A DNA stretch of 64,000 nt from Anaeramoeba flamelloides (taxonomy: Eukaryota; Metamonada; Anaeramoebidae): contig JANTQA010000070.1 in assembly GCA_027625915.1 (NCBI GenBank), positions 10,731,001 through 10,795,000 of the forward strand, read 5' to 3'. Made by a program: the position numbers and the translations under genes. This document shows, piece after piece, positions 23,318-36,091 of this stretch. Numbering within the stretch: the first letter of the stretch is position 1; each line of letters opens with the position of its first letter. Below the pieces are notes generated by a model. It was not told where the DNA came from. It made no database searches and saw only the letters and a list, made by a program, of their open reading frames with translations.

Positions 23318-26300
23318 ATGAATATCAATCATCCAATTCAAACAAAAAAAGAAAACTCAAAAGAAGAATCAATTTGGTGTGATTATTGTCTAATGAAGAA
23401 AAATGAAAAGGTATTAGCACAAGTTTATTGTCGAGATTGTAAAGAAAACCAATGTGAAAGTTGTAATTCAGTGCATAAACATCCAAAATTAAGTGACCAT
23501 GTGAGAACAGAGCCTATTCCAAGTTTGTCATTTTTTTCTTTATTTTTTCTTTGCTTTTAACTGTTTTTTTCATTTGTTTAGTTATTTGGTTATTTTGAAT
23601 TCATAAATGATTCAAAAAAGAAAAATCCTTTTTTTTGGTTAATTCGATTTGTTTAATTGGTCAACAAAAAAATATACCAACATTCCTTTTAATTTAATTT
23701 ATTTTTTTTGTCTTTTTTTCTTTTAATTAATTTTTTTAATTGATTTATCACTTGATTTATCTTCTATTGTGTTTGAAATAAAAATTTCCTGAATGTTAAA
23801 AAACAATCAAAGAATGAACTTTTTTTTTGAGTTTTTTATTTAAATTGAGTTTCTTGGCATTTCGTATGAGTGTTTAAAATTCACCAAAAAAAAATGTTTT
23901 GTTTGAAAAAAAAGTCTGAAAGTTGAAATGAATATTTACCAAGATTGAAGAACTCTTTAATAATTACTACTGTTCTTTTTGGGATTTTTATTTGATCACA
24001 GATCCTTCAAACCTTGGTTCTTATTAAGGGATTATCCCCACCTTAGATTTCTCTATAATCAAAGTATGTTGTAATTGGGTGTTTATGATATCAGTGCACC
24101 CTCGCTCAAATAGCTCTTGTGGCTCTAAAAAATCTTATTGCACAATAAATTCTTACATTTTTTACTAACTATCACAATTAAAAATTTTCATTTTTGAAAT
24201 TTATTTTTTAATTCCTTTTCCAATCAAAAAAATAGAAACTCCAAATAACAGTATTACAGTATTTAATAATTCATCTTTAGAACTTCCAAAAGTAACTATT
24301 TTTCATATTTCTTAATTTCAAAGATTAACTCAATAATCATCAACATAAAATTCAAAAGACTGATAACTTAGGTTTCCTTTTTTATGAAAGCTAATTGTAA
24401 CATCAATAAATTTCAAATATTTCAGAAATAATTGGTCAAAAAAAATCTATTGGTTAATTATTTAATTTTTGAAAAAAATAGAATTTTTTAGCAACTACAG
24501 TGGTGTAACTAACCAGTGTTTTTTATTTTAACCCATTACTAAAATTTAACTCATGCAAAAAATATTGGCTGTAGAAATAAAAGAAACAAATCAATGGGTT
24601 GGCAACAGTATATAAACAATAAATTGGGTTCTTTAAATAAATTTTAAAAAAGAATTATGAAGATAATGAAAGATTAAAATGTAATTTTTTGACAAAAAAA
24701 AGAGCAAAATTTCATTTTTTGAATATTTATAAAAAAATCATTTAATCCCACAAATTTTGAAAATATGATGAAATTTTTGAAACAAAAGCATTTAATATAA
24801 TTGATCCATTTAGGTTAATGAAAGATCTAACCTCTAAAGTCAATTTAGATCTGAACCAAGAATCTATAAGTGATTTCTGGTCTTCCAATACCCAAGTCTG
24901 AAAAAAAAACATGAGTTAAATTTTAGTAATGGGTTAAAGGTTGTCAACACGGGTTATTTACACCACTGTAATTAAACATTTCAAGACAAATTTAAGAAAG
25001 ATATTTTGCAACTTTGAAGTCTTGAATATTGATAATTCATCCTTTAAATTTGTGGAAAAAAAGAAATTTTTTTTCTGAGATTGTTGAGGTTTTTTACTAA
25101 AACAAGGATCATTTTTAATTGATGGTGATCAACAAATATGACTACTTGACTAATTGATTTTTTAGAGACATTTGAACCATGGCTCACTAATGTGATTTAC
25201 ACCCAATAACAACATATTTTGATCTTAGGCTTCTACTTGGTAGACGCTAATCCCTTAATTTCATATTTTTTCTTTTTTGAATTTAAAATCTGATTAAAAA
25301 TGAATATTATTCACAACCTATCCTTATTGTTTGAACTGCAATTTTAAAAATAAGATTCAAATGATTTAATAATTGAAATTTATTTCTAATCCTTTTGGAT
25401 TAGATCCTTAAACCGAAAGTTTAAGCTATTTTTTAAATAAAAGATTTTTTATGAAGATTTACAATTCATTTTTGATTATTTAACATTCTAAACCCCAATT
25501 CAAAATTTTTAACACACCAAAATTCGATTTGTGAAAAAAAAAACAAACTTATTTAATCAATTCAAGAAGAAATACCAAATTAAAACCATTCGCTAATTAA
25601 AATGTTACAATTGTTTATAAATTACAATACTCACAAAACAAAAAATAAATAATTATTAATACAAATAAATCAAGAGTGTGTTAAAAATTGTTGAGAGAGC
25701 AAAACAAAAAAATACATTGGCAAATTTGTTTAAATTCTATCAGGAATATTGATCGATCAAATAGTTAGATACTACCAATTAATTTTATTTGGGTTCTTCT
25801 ATGTGGAACAAGTCAACTTTAACCTAATATCAATGGTTGAAAAAAATTTTGATAGAACCAAACAAGTTAGGTAATTCAAAAAATAAAATGAAAACAAAAA
25901 AACTAAAAGATGAAAACTGAAAAAATGATTTTCCTATTTTGCAAAAATCAAAATTATTTCCAATTTGAATGCAATTGTATTATTGTGATTTTTTGGAACA
26001 TTTTAGCTGTGTGGAAAATATTGAATTTTAGTTTATTATTCTCAAAATATTGTATATCTCACTTTGGGTAGAGTTTATCAAAAGTAACCTCATAATTAAT
26101 TCTAGTTATGATCAAAAAGATAGTTTGTGAAGTTGTAATTGTCTAGGATTTGAATTTTCACAATAAAACCATTATTTTTTATTATCATACTTTTCAGGAA
26201 TACTGTTATTTTCCAATTAATTAAAGATAACTTTGATTTCCTTTTCTCATGAATTTACTTATTACCAGTTGAAAAAACATAAATATCTTCACAAAAAACA

Positions 26301-29300
26301 ATTAGAAATGATATTTTTAGAGATACAATTCAGATAGTGATTAATTGAACTTTAAATATCACTATAAAATCAATTTTAATAAAATAATAGAGAAATTTCA
26401 CAATTAAAAATTAAACAAAATAAAATTAACGTAATCAATTGAAATGTTCTTTACAAATTTGAAATATCCAAAATCTAAAACAACACTCATCACTGTTAAT
26501 ATTCTTCAATTTTTAATAAGGAACAAATCTATTTCAAAATAATTGGTTAATTTTATCATTTTCAGTTATGTTAATAATGAAATCAAAAAAAATTTTCATC
26601 ACATTTTTTTTGATATTAAAACAATTTTTTGCAAAAACTGTTTGATTGTTAATTACAATATATATAAAATCAGAAAAAACTATCTTTAAAAAAAATCAAG
26701 AACATTTTTATTAACTTGCAAAAAAAAATAAAAAATAAAGAAAAAATCGTAAAAAAAAGAGTAAAACAACGAAAAGAAAATTTTTAATAAAATTCTTATT
26801 TTTATTTATCAGTGATTATATTCAACATATCTATCAAGTTCTAATTTAAAGTCTAATCACTTATCATGTGTTTGCTCCATACTCGAAGAGTGACATGCAA
26901 CCAAAAAGGGTATTGTGACATTGCACTTCCTTTGTTTAGGAAAACTCAAATAAAAAAAAAAAATTATTGGATTTCAAGATATAAAAAAAACAAAAACAAA
27001 AAAAAGTTCCAAGGAATTCACAATTCCAAAAAATCAAATTTAAAAAAAAAATACTACCAATCTATTTTTATTTTATATTTCCTAATACTTAAATATCTCC
27101 ACTTTAAAACATATTGTTTTCTTTCATTGCAAAATCAATTTAATTCGATTTAATCTAATTTGTTGTTATTTTTATTACTCTCTAAATTTGACAGAGCAAG
27201 GATTTTGAAATATTCTTGAAATACAAATAACTCATTTGAGAAATGAAACAAATGAAAAAAAAAAAAATAATCGAGATTTCAAAAAACATAAAGAGTAGCA
27301 CTCCGAAACTAACACAGTTGCTTTAAAAATTAAAATTCACAATGATTTAAATTAGAAATTGAATGAATCTCTTTGGTATTTTTCTCAAAAAGTTACCTCA
27401 TTGTTTCATTGTTGATGTTTAGAGATTTATCATCCATCACATAATATCATAACTCTGAAAATTTTTTCAAAAAAAAATCTCTTAATTTTGTATTTTTGAA
27501 ATACACTCATATAATAAACATTATTATACATAACAATTTTGAAAAAGGTTTACAACTTTATTAGGTACTAATGGGAATTGAAAAAAAAAAAAAAATGAAA
27601 ATTATCAGTAATATTTTAATCATTTTAAATTATAAAATTATTGAAATTAATATTTGACTTAGTGGAGAGATTATTTTAATCTAAACACCATTTCAAAAAT
27701 TGTTACTCACTAGAAATAATAAATTGATAAAAAAAAATATACCCGTTAGTATTCAAGAACAACAATTAATGATTAAATATGATTTGTAATCCACTTTTAA
27801 ATCATTCTAATCTTAAAAAAAACCTGATAATTTAAAAATTAAAAAAAAATAAAACCAAAAACTATAAAAAAAAGTGAGTCAAAATTTTTGAAATTAACCT
27901 TACGGATTTTTTTATTACTGAACTTTCACTAAAAAAAAGTTTAACAACAAGGTTTTTTATGAATAATTATCTTCATTTTAATAGCTATTACATAGTCATA
28001 ATTTTCATAGTGATTATTTGTCTTTTCAAAGATCTTTTTTTTTACCACATGATCTTTTGTTTTAAAAAAAACAAAAAAGAAAGAAAAAGGAAAAGAAAAA
28101 GAAAAAGAAAAAGAAAAAGAAAAAGAAAAAGAAAAACAAAAATTTGCAAAATTAGAAAAAATGATTTTGATAAAGTAAAATTAAAATTTGCAAAAATAGA
28201 AAAAATGATTCTGATCCAAAAATTTGAAACTATTTTTTTGAAGAGAATGGAAAAAACTCTCAAAACAACTTCCTTTAAAATCGTAAAGTGAGTCAAAATT
28301 TTTGAAATCTAGTTTATTTTTTAATAATCTAAAAAGAATCATATTTTTCAATTTTAAAATAGAATAAAATATTTCTTTCAAAAGATATCACTAAATTAAA
28401 TTGAAAAACTGATTTTTTTTCTGTTTTTGGAATTTTTTATCATTTTATTTTTTAATCATGTTTGATTTATAATATATATTCTTTTTTTTATTCAGCAAAT
28501 TGTTTTAATATTTATTATTTTTTCATTCTTAATGTCCAATCAAAAATTTATTTGTTGTAAATTATTTCAATAAAAAAATACTCCAAAAATGGGTTTTTTT
28601 TTCAAAAGTTTGTAATTTTGAAAAAGGTGGTATTCGAATCTTAATGAATTTAAAAGCTATCTTTTCATAATTACATAAAATTATGATAACTTTGAAAAAA
28701 TAAATTAAAAAAGATATATAACTGAAATCCAATATGCAAACTCTGTTTCAGTCAAAGGGGCCCAACGTTTTTTTCAAATATCAATTATTTTATATAATTG
28801 AACTTTGAAGAACAAATAAAAAAAAGCAGAATAATACACATCAAAGAATTGTTGATATATGTCTGAAAGAAAACTAATAAATCAATAAATTTTCTTAAAA
28901 ATTGAAAAACTCAAATTCTTAGGGATATTGAGAAAAACAACAATGTTCGTTTTGAACTTCTACTGTTATTTGAATAATAAATCAGAAACAATTTTCACTT
29001 CATTTTCCATACTTTTCTTTTAGAAACCAAGCCCCCAAACGAAGTGTGTTGTTATTTGTGGTCTCTATTTGAAAAAGAAAATGAAAATAAAGTGAAAATT
29101 TTTCACATTTATTAAACAAATATCAAGATCAAAGATTGAATTGAATTGCAATTGAAATCAATATGATTTCTCAACAATCTTTACATGGTTTCAATACAAT
29201 TATAATAACACACTTTTACCAAGTGACTATTGATCTTGCAATAAAAAAAAATTTTGCAACTGAATGACGTTTTAAAAAAAAAATCGAAAAAAAAAAAATT

Positions 29301-32300
29301 AAAAATGTGAAAAAATGATTTCAATTTTGAAAATTTCTAAAATCAAATTTTTCTTCTAATATCCATTCATAACGCTTTAAAAGTTTGTATTTCACCCATT
29401 ACAACTGGGCCCCTTTGACTGAAAAATAGTTTAGTTTTGTCTAACTTAAAATTTTAGAATTTATTTTTTCCTTTGTAGAGAGGTTGATTCATTTTTGATT
29501 GGTATTAGTTACCCATAAAAATTACTAATTTTTTTTTCTTTTCCATTTCAAAATTATTTTTTACCGTAATTACTCGACTCTTAAAACTTAATAAATTAAC
29601 CTTTTTCATTTGATCAATAGTTGGTCAAATATTTCAAAATATTTATTAAAACGAATTATGATGGTAATCCAGAATTTTTCAACATAAAAGAAAACAATCA
29701 CCAATTCATTCAACACTCGGTATCAAATAAAATAAAAGTTTTAAATTAAGTTTTTACCTTTGTTTATTATTTTTTACACTTACTTTTATTTCAATCTTTA
29801 TAATCTATTTTTCTTGTATTTGCTTTGAAATCAAAGAAAATTCTTTTCATTTTTTAAAAATAAAAGTTATCCTAAGAGTGATAATCTTGCCTAAATTATA
29901 GTTAGGATAAAAAAACTCAAAATAAATTCCACGTTTTGGGGAAACAAGAGATACAATTTCGATCAATGGACTCTCTTCAATAAGAATAAAAAATTTAATT
30001 TAATTTTTTTTTTTAAATAATAATTATCTCTTCTTTTCTTTATTAATTAATATTCATTTTTTATTAAAATATTATTTTCTTACTTATCCATTTTCTAATA
30101 TATATATAATCTCCATATTCCGAAGATTTAGATGAAAATTCCACAGACAAATGCCAAATGCATCAAAAGAGTAAACTCTCCAGATACTGTAAAAATTGTG
30201 AAAAATTAATTTGCGATAAATGTGTATTTGACCATTCACACCATGAAACAATTTCATTTGATCAATCAATGAATTTTTATCAAGAATTAATCAACGAACA
30301 AAAAAAACATATTCAAAATCATTTTGAAAGAATTAATGAACAATTTGAACAATTAAATAATTCTAAAAAGAATTTTAAAAAGAGACAGGAAATCATTTTA
30401 AAAAAAATAACAAATTTTTATAAGACACAAAAAAATTTATTAGATTTACTTGAACAAAATGAAATAAAATTAACTAATGTTTTTTTGAAACAAATTTCCT
30501 TGATTATGAAAAAAGAAAAACAATCAATCAATAATTCAAAATCTTCAACCCAAAAACTTCTTAATAAATTTAAAAAATTAGAAACCAAAATTAATCAATC
30601 AAATTCATTTGAATTTTTTAAATTATTTTCTGAAATGCAATTAACCAAAAGTTTGAATTTTCTTTGTTTTTCTTTAAATTTTTTTTGATTATTTAATTCT
30701 TTATTTTTTTATTTTTTAACATTCCTTCCAATATTATTTTTAATTTTATTTAAATATTTTAATCCAAAAAAAAAAATAGAAATTGAAGAACAAGTAAATC
30801 AAAATTTAGAATTCCCAAGATTATGTAATGAACACAAAAATCAGCCTTATGAATTTTTTTGTCTTGATCATAAACAATTATTATGTAGTCATTGTGCAAT
30901 TCTTAATCATAGAAATTGTCAAGTTGTAAATAACTCTAAAGAAGGATATGAAATAATCCAAAATAAATTGGAAAAATTAATAAAGAAAATAAATTCAATT
31001 TATGATAAAAAAAAAGAATTTGTCGAAAAAATTCAAAATGAAAAATTAAATTCATTAAAAGAAAAACAAATAAATCTTGAATTGATCAAAAAAAATTATC
31101 AAAAATTAAATGAATTAACTCAACAACAATTCAAGAAGATGAATAAAGATATAACAATTCATCAAAATGAAAAATATTTTCAATTAAACAACCAATCAAA
31201 TAAAAACCAAAAAGACATTGATAATTTTGAAAAATCTGAAATGATCATAAAAGAAATTGAAATTTGCAAAAAGTATAATGATTATCCAGAAATATTGTTT
31301 AATTATTCTAAATTGAAAAAATTATTCTCAATTTTAAAGAAAAATAAGAATAAAATTATTTGCAATTCAAAATTTGATAAAATAAATTTAATTTCGAATG
31401 ATTTACAGAATAATTTGAAAAATTGGAAATTAAATTTACCATTTGATCTCAATAAAACTCAAATCAATCTACCTGATGAAATCAAATTAGAAAACAAATT
31501 AAAATTTTCAATTCTTCTTAAAAATAAATTTAATGAAATTGTAAATGCCCAAGAATTCAATCTCAAAGTCGAAATTTTCAAATCAAATTCAAATGAAATA
31601 ATCAAAAAAATAACCAAATTTCAAGAAGGGACAAAACAAGAATCAATTGGAGAATATTTATTCCAAGAAGAAGGAGAATATCAAATTAATTTTTCAATAA
31701 ATGATCAAAAAATTCCAAAATCACCATTTAAATTAAAAGTTATTGATCACATTTTTTTAAAAGAATCAGAAATCCTTCAAAAAGAAAATAATCTAAAATT
31801 CAATCAAATCCTCGAAAAATGGGTCAAAGAAGCTGGTTGTGATTCAGATTTGCAAAGAAGATTCAATTCAAGAACAGATGGATGGCAAATTCAAAAATTC
31901 CATCAAAAATGCGACAACAAAGGAAAATCGATTGTTCTAGTCAAATTAAAAAATAAATCCTTATTTGGAGGATTTGCAGCCACTGATTGGGATTCAGTCA
32001 GTACTTATAAACAATCAACAGGGAATAAATCCTTTCTTTTCTCCTTAATTAGTTTGGATCCAAAATTTATAGAACCTTTAAAAATGCATATTTTTAACAA
32101 TAAATACTGTGAAGTGTATTGCGATGTAAAATGTGGACCAGGGTTTGGTGTATATGATTTGCGTTTAGGAAGAAGAAACAAAAATATGAACCAAGATAAC
32201 AATTCGAATCTAGGTAAAACATATAAACCCCCATTAGGATATAAATATGGTTCTAAGGAAGCAAACAATTTTTTAGCAGGTTCTTATCATAATTGGGATA

Positions 32301-32332
32301 TTTCACAAATTGAAATTTTTTGTGAAAAGTAA
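23318..32332 (+). CDS. TRIM-like protein: three B-boxes, coiled coils, filamin repeat, TLDc
   Basis: Exons 23318-23522, 30126-30650 and 30780-32332 join in frame (both introns phase 1, donors GTTTGT and GTTTGA) into 760 residues. B-box 1 (residues 21-61) has C21, C24, C38, C41, C46, C49 and two His. B-box 2 (from residue 78) reads CQMH...YCKNC...ICDKC...HSHH. B-box 3 (259-291) reads CNEH...FFCLDHKQLLCSHC...NHRNC. Long Lys/Glu/Gln coiled coils follow B-boxes 2 and 3. A filamin/ABP280-type Ig repeat covers about 461-566 (GEYQINFSIND, PKSPFKLKVID). A TLDc domain fills 612-760 (WQIQKFHQKCDNKGKSIVLV, FGGFAATDW, CGPGFGVYDL). There is no RING finger in frame. TLDc proteins are known in oxidative-stress protection and V-ATPase regulation. 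An adaptor that multimerises through the coils and B-boxes is the likely role (inference). Confidence 0.82.
24028..25254 (+). mobile_element. TTAA-flanked TIR element, copy 1 (interrupted)
   Basis: Both ends are flanked by TTAA (24024-24027 and 25255-25258). Inverted ends begin GGGATTAT.CC / GGGATTAGCGTC and continue with weaker matching through AATCAAAG.ATGTTGT. It is non-coding. Removing the insert at 24498-24968 and its extra TA leaves 754 bases, exactly the length of the copy at 37684-38437. TTAA targets are typical of piggyBac-like elements, but the GGG...CCC ends differ from the usual CCC...GGG, so the family is uncertain. Confidence 0.8.
24498..24968 (+). mobile_element. Tc1/mariner-like MITE, copy 1 (nested)
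   Basis: 471 bases, flanked by TA on both sides. The long inverted ends start CAGTGGTGTAA and share the block AACCCATTACTAAAATTTAA. It has no coding capacity. CAGT ends with TA targets are the Tc1/mariner signature. It sits inside the TTAA element and is therefore younger than it. Confidence 0.85.
25489..26045 (+). mobile_element. TA-flanked MITE (TAAACCCCAATTC family), copy 1
   Basis: The left end TAAACCCCAATTCAAAATTT and the right end, inverted, TAAACTAAAATTCAATATTT give imperfect inverted ends with an ACACA block inside them. About 557 bases, non-coding. Full relatives lie at 49266-49802 (opposite orientation) and 57526-58062, with partial ones near 51984 and 53243. Confidence 0.75.
27690..28308 (+). 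mobile_element. MITE-like element (ATTTCAAAAATT...GACTCAC ends), copy 1
   Basis: It starts ATTTCAAAAATTGTTACTCAC and ends with the inverse GTGAGTCAAAATTTTTGAAAT. A third, direct copy of the end motif is near 27873. The middle holds an AGAAAA microsatellite (about 28077-28135), which is why a Lys/Arg-rich open frame appears here; that frame is not a gene. Confidence 0.65.
28749..29421 (+). mobile_element. TIR element with CAGTCAAAGGGGCCCA ends, copy 1
   Basis: The 16-base end CAGTCAAAGGGGCCCA occurs inverted at the right edge. 673 bases, non-coding. The flanks are TTT and AAA rather than TA. A diverged relative is at 35055-35598. Confidence 0.72.
29612..29955 (+). repeat. Shared block Z, copy 1
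   Basis: It matches 33084-33412 in order and orientation, including ATCCAGAA.TTT, TCACCAA..CATTCAA and the stretch TATCAAA followed by a TTAAGTTTTTAC-like motif. It ends about 170 bases before exon 2 of the B-box gene. No terminal repeats were identified. Confidence 0.5.
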
Positions 32333-33083
32333 AAAAAAAAAAGAAATAACTTAATTCAAATTTTTTTCAATTTTTCAATCAATTTTTTTCTTTTTTTCCC
32401 TACTCTCCATGAATTCAATTGGTTTCTCTCAAAATTATATCAAAAATAAATTTTAAATTTTTTCATTTTATTTTTTTAAATTTTTTTTTGCACACTGGGA
32501 GTGTAATACCCAGCGTAAATTTAACACAATTCTTGTAGTTCTAAATAACTGAAGTTCATTGAATAAATATCAAGACATTTCAAATAAGAATCTTTTTCTT
32601 TTTTAGACTTTTCAATTGTTCAAAATTACCACTTTTTGGATTGTTTGGATTTCTCTTCTTTTTGCTTTTTGAATGTTTGAAGGAAGAAAAAGTCAGAAAA
32701 AATAATTATATGAATTGATAGACTTGTAAACAATTAGAGCTTAAACAAACAACTTATTTATGTTCAGTGCTTGTTCTTATTAACTGAAGTGATTAAAAAC
32801 CAAAAAAGTGAACTGAAGCCAAATTTCTGAATAATCTGTTGATTTGATACTTGGAGTCGATATCTCAAATTGGAATTTTGTGAAAAAAAGATTTGGTAAC
32901 TTTTGGAAATAAAAGAACCAAACTTTTTAAAAAATAAAAAAAAAAAATAAATAAATTAAAATAGGCAAAACAACTCAAAAGAAACTATCAAAAAACCAAT
33001 TCTTGTTCTCAAATACTCAGTACTTTATATCTGTGCCTTATCATCTATAAAGTTTGACCTTAAAATTCAATACAATAATCTTT
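32333..33083. other. 3' flank of the B-box/TLDc gene, no gene seen
   Basis: A/T-rich. A small hairpin CTGGG...CCCAG lies near 32499-32513 about 170 bases after the stop codon. It could belong to the 3' UTR or be chance. Confidence 0.4.
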
Positions 33084-33412
33084 TTAATTTGATCTTTAGT
33101 TTGTCATATATTAGATCTCTTCATTAAATCAGATTATGTTGCTGATCCAGAAATTTTCTACATATAAAAGGAATCAACCACCAACACTTTCAAGACTTGG
33201 TATCAAAAAAAAAAACTTTTTTTATTAAGTTTATACTTTTTTGAACATTTTTTTATTTTTATTTTTTTCCTTTCTTTTCTTTCTCTTTTTCTTTTCTTTG
33301 TTGAAAAAAATAATTTTATAACTTTTCATTTTTTAAAGAAAAAATATCATATGAGCTATAATCTTACCTACATTATAGCTAGTATAAAAAACTCTAAATA
33401 AGTTTAGGATTT
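33084..33412 (+). repeat. Shared block Z, copy 2
   Basis: Diverged counterpart of 29612-29955, same orientation, on the other side of the last B-box/TLDc exons. The inner part carries a C/T-rich microsatellite-like tract. Confidence 0.5.
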
Positions 33413-33433
33413 CAGAAAAATATGAAAGAATTA

Positions 33434-33633
33434 CAGTCAGTTTCACTTTTAAGGTATAAATTTTCAACAAAAATTATGGCATAATAAAAACCACAAATCA
33501 ACGCGTAAAATTCAAATTATAGTAAAATAATTTGTGTATAAAAAAATTCCAAAAAATTTTTTTACCTTAATTTTAGATTTTTTTATGCCTTAAATTTCGT
33601 TGAAAGTTTGTGCCTTAAATTTGAAACTGAATG
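33434..33633. mobile_element. Palindromic Tc1-like MITE, copy 1
   Basis: About 200 bases between TA dinucleotides. The ends are CAGTCAGTTTCACTTTTAAGG and, inverted, CATTCAGTTTCAAATTTAAGG. The arms extend inward so that most of the element could fold on itself. A second copy is at 56985-57182. Confidence 0.75.
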
Positions 33634-34088
33634 TATTTTGAATCACCTCAAAAATATTTAAAATATTTAAAATTTTTAAAATGGTTCGTATTTTATATTT
33701 AATTTTACCTTTAAGTCATAAACCTAACGTACCTATGCTAACCATTGATATACAAAAACACTCTATTAAATATGTAATTTTTGAAGTGTAGTAATTATTA
33801 TGGAAATCATGATATGATTATAGATATTTTGATATTATCTCGATTTTAAGAATCAATACCCTACAAAAAAACCTATAAAAATCAAATATTATTCTCAACT
33901 GTTGAGAATTGAAGATATTTGGACCAAGTTGTTTCGTTGTATTATAAATTCACTTTTTGAAAAAAAAAACAATTATTTTTATATTTTTACTTCTTATTTT
34001 AAAAATAGAATGACAGTCCTCTAATTTATTTTATAGACTTGAATTATCCCAAACAATAGTAATTCATCACTGTATATTTATATATAAA

Positions 34089-34612
34089 CTAGATTCCAAA
34101 AATTTGGACACAGTTTAAACAATGGAAAGAACATCATTACTTCACTTTAAATTCAATTTGGAAAGAATTTTGATTTTACAAACAATTTCATTTTTTTGTC
34201 TTTTTTGTTTTGTTTTCATTTTTTCCAGTTATGAAATCTGTTTCGTTTGATCTGGAATTTTTTTTCGATGGTTGATAGAATATTAGTGTTGAATTTGAAA
34301 AATTGAAAAATAGACATACAATGTGTCAATTATCTTATCGTTTGATAGATCAACATTTATCTGTGAAATTTCAACAAATTTACCAATACATTTTTTGTTC
34401 CACTCGTTTCATTATTTTGTACACACCAGTTTTTATTTTTGAGTTTAATATTTTTTTCTTTTATTTGGGTTAAAATGATTACTTATAAAAAGATTAATAC
34501 TGGGTTACTTAAATGTTGTTTTTTATTAGGTTTAGAAAAATACAATAAATAGGGTTTTTTTTTACCAATTTTTGATTTTGGGTGTGTCTAAATTTTTGGA
34601 ATGGTGTTTATA
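34089..34612 (-). mobile_element. Old relative of the TAAACCCCAATTC MITE family
   Basis: The left end AAACTAGATTCCAAAAATTT and right end ...GGGTGTGTCTAAATTTTTGGA match the family in inverted orientation, and the middle keeps motifs such as a TTTGATAGATCAACATT stretch. It is more diverged than the other copies, hence older. Confidence 0.5.
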
Positions 34613-35054
34613 TATATATCACTTTTTTATAACCGAATTCAGAATTATTTTGTTTTATTTTTTATTTATTTAAAAGGGATGATTTTATTTTCTTCTTACA
34701 ACACGAATTTATAAATTTTAGTTTCGAAATTTCAAGCAATTATTATAATTATCTTTATCATTAAAAAATGACAAGATAAATAAGATGACATTATACTGCA
34801 TAATATGTATGAAATTATTTTTTAATTGTTAATTATTTTTGTTTATAAGTATTATACCATTTTTTTTATTTTTTTTTTATTTGATTTTTTGTTATTCAAA
34901 AAGGGAAAATCACATATAAACTGTTTGAAAACTTTAGTAATTTTGAAATTACAATGATTTTTATCAAAAATATGAAAATTTTGTTTTTAATTTATTTATT
35001 TTACATTTAATAAACAGAATAAGATTTATATATAATATTTTTCTATTGAAAGTT
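34613..35054. other. Non-coding spacer with a possible LINE 3' remnant
   Basis: Nothing gene-like. The part near 34680-34790 weakly resembles the 3' coding end of the LINE at 38.6 kb (CGAAATTTCAA, ATGACAAGATAAAT) but is too decayed to call. Confidence 0.3.
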
Positions 35055-35598
35055 ATCTTAAAACAGCACTTTTTCCAAATATCAACTAATTTTTGATAAT
35101 TGAACTTTGGAGAAGAAAAATTTAAAAAAGTAGAATAATATATATCAAAGAATATTGTGTATCCATATGAAATAAAACGATGTGTATACATACATCTATA
35201 TATATTCTAAAAAAAATTAAAAAACTAAAAAGAAATTGTTAGATATTTTGAAAAACATCATGGTTCATTTGAATCTATTATTGAAGATCAAAATAAAATT
35301 TCAATAAGATTCAATTGTTACTTTTTTCTACAATTATTGTCACATCGTTTTAAATAATAGTAGAATAATACCATGTTTTTACTTGGCGATTATTAATCTT
35401 GTAATAAAAAAATATTACAAAAGAATTAAAAATCAAAATAATATAATATAAAGCTAAAGTAAATGAAGTAAAAATAAGAAAAAATAATTTAAATTTTGAA
35501 ATTTCCAAAATTAATTTTTTTCTTTATATAACCATTAAAACCTATTAACACATGTAATTTACCAATTATAGCTGGACACCTTCTACTTAAAATATTTT
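35055..35598 (+). mobile_element. Diverged copy of the CAGTCAAAGGGG element
   Basis: Shares CAAATATCAA.TA, AATTGAACTTTG.AGAA and later blocks in order with 28749-29421. The GC-rich ends are no longer intact. Confidence 0.5.
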
Positions 35599-36091
35599 AT
35601 TTCAAAAAATTAAAATTATTTCCAATTTTCAGGAGATATTTATAGTCTAATTCTTAAAATTATTTTTATTATGTATAAAATATTTAAATAAAGACACATA
35701 CATTATTTTCAAAAAGATACTTTAATTTTATTTAAAAATATCTTTTATTAAACTCAATTTGATGAAACTATTCAAATCCCCAAAATATTCAATTTGTATG
35801 GTTTATTATTAATAAAAAAAAAATAAGAATATTTGTATTACATTAGATAAATTAAAAGATATAAAAAGTTCTGATCTCTATTTTAAAATTTATAATTTTC
35901 TATTTGAATATCAAAATTGATCATTTTTTTTTTTTAATCACTAAACATAAATTTTTTTAAAAGGGGGTTTCATCTCATTATATTATGAATAGAATGTATA
36001 ATTAATATAAAAAAACCTTTTCTTGTTGATAAAAATGTTTGAATAATTAGCCATATTTGTATTTTTTGATTGGAATTAGCTATACATGCCT

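Larger units (their letters stand above)
23523..30125 (+). other. 6.6-kb intron 1 of the B-box/TLDc gene, built largely of mobile elements
   Basis: The donor is A|GTTTGT after EPIP and the acceptor is GAAG|ATTTAG before LDENSTDKC, restoring the usual B-box 1 to B-box 2 spacing. In order it contains a TTAA-type element with a Tc1-like insert, a TA-flanked element (25489-26045), the ATTTCAAAAATT element (27690-28308), the CAGTCAAAGGGG element (28749-29421) and a shared block (29612-29955). The rest, including 26046-27689, shows no gene. Confidence 0.6.

Noticed and set aside
27959-28291. 110-residue Lys/Arg-rich frame
   Set aside because: Produced by the AGAAAA microsatellite within a mobile element.
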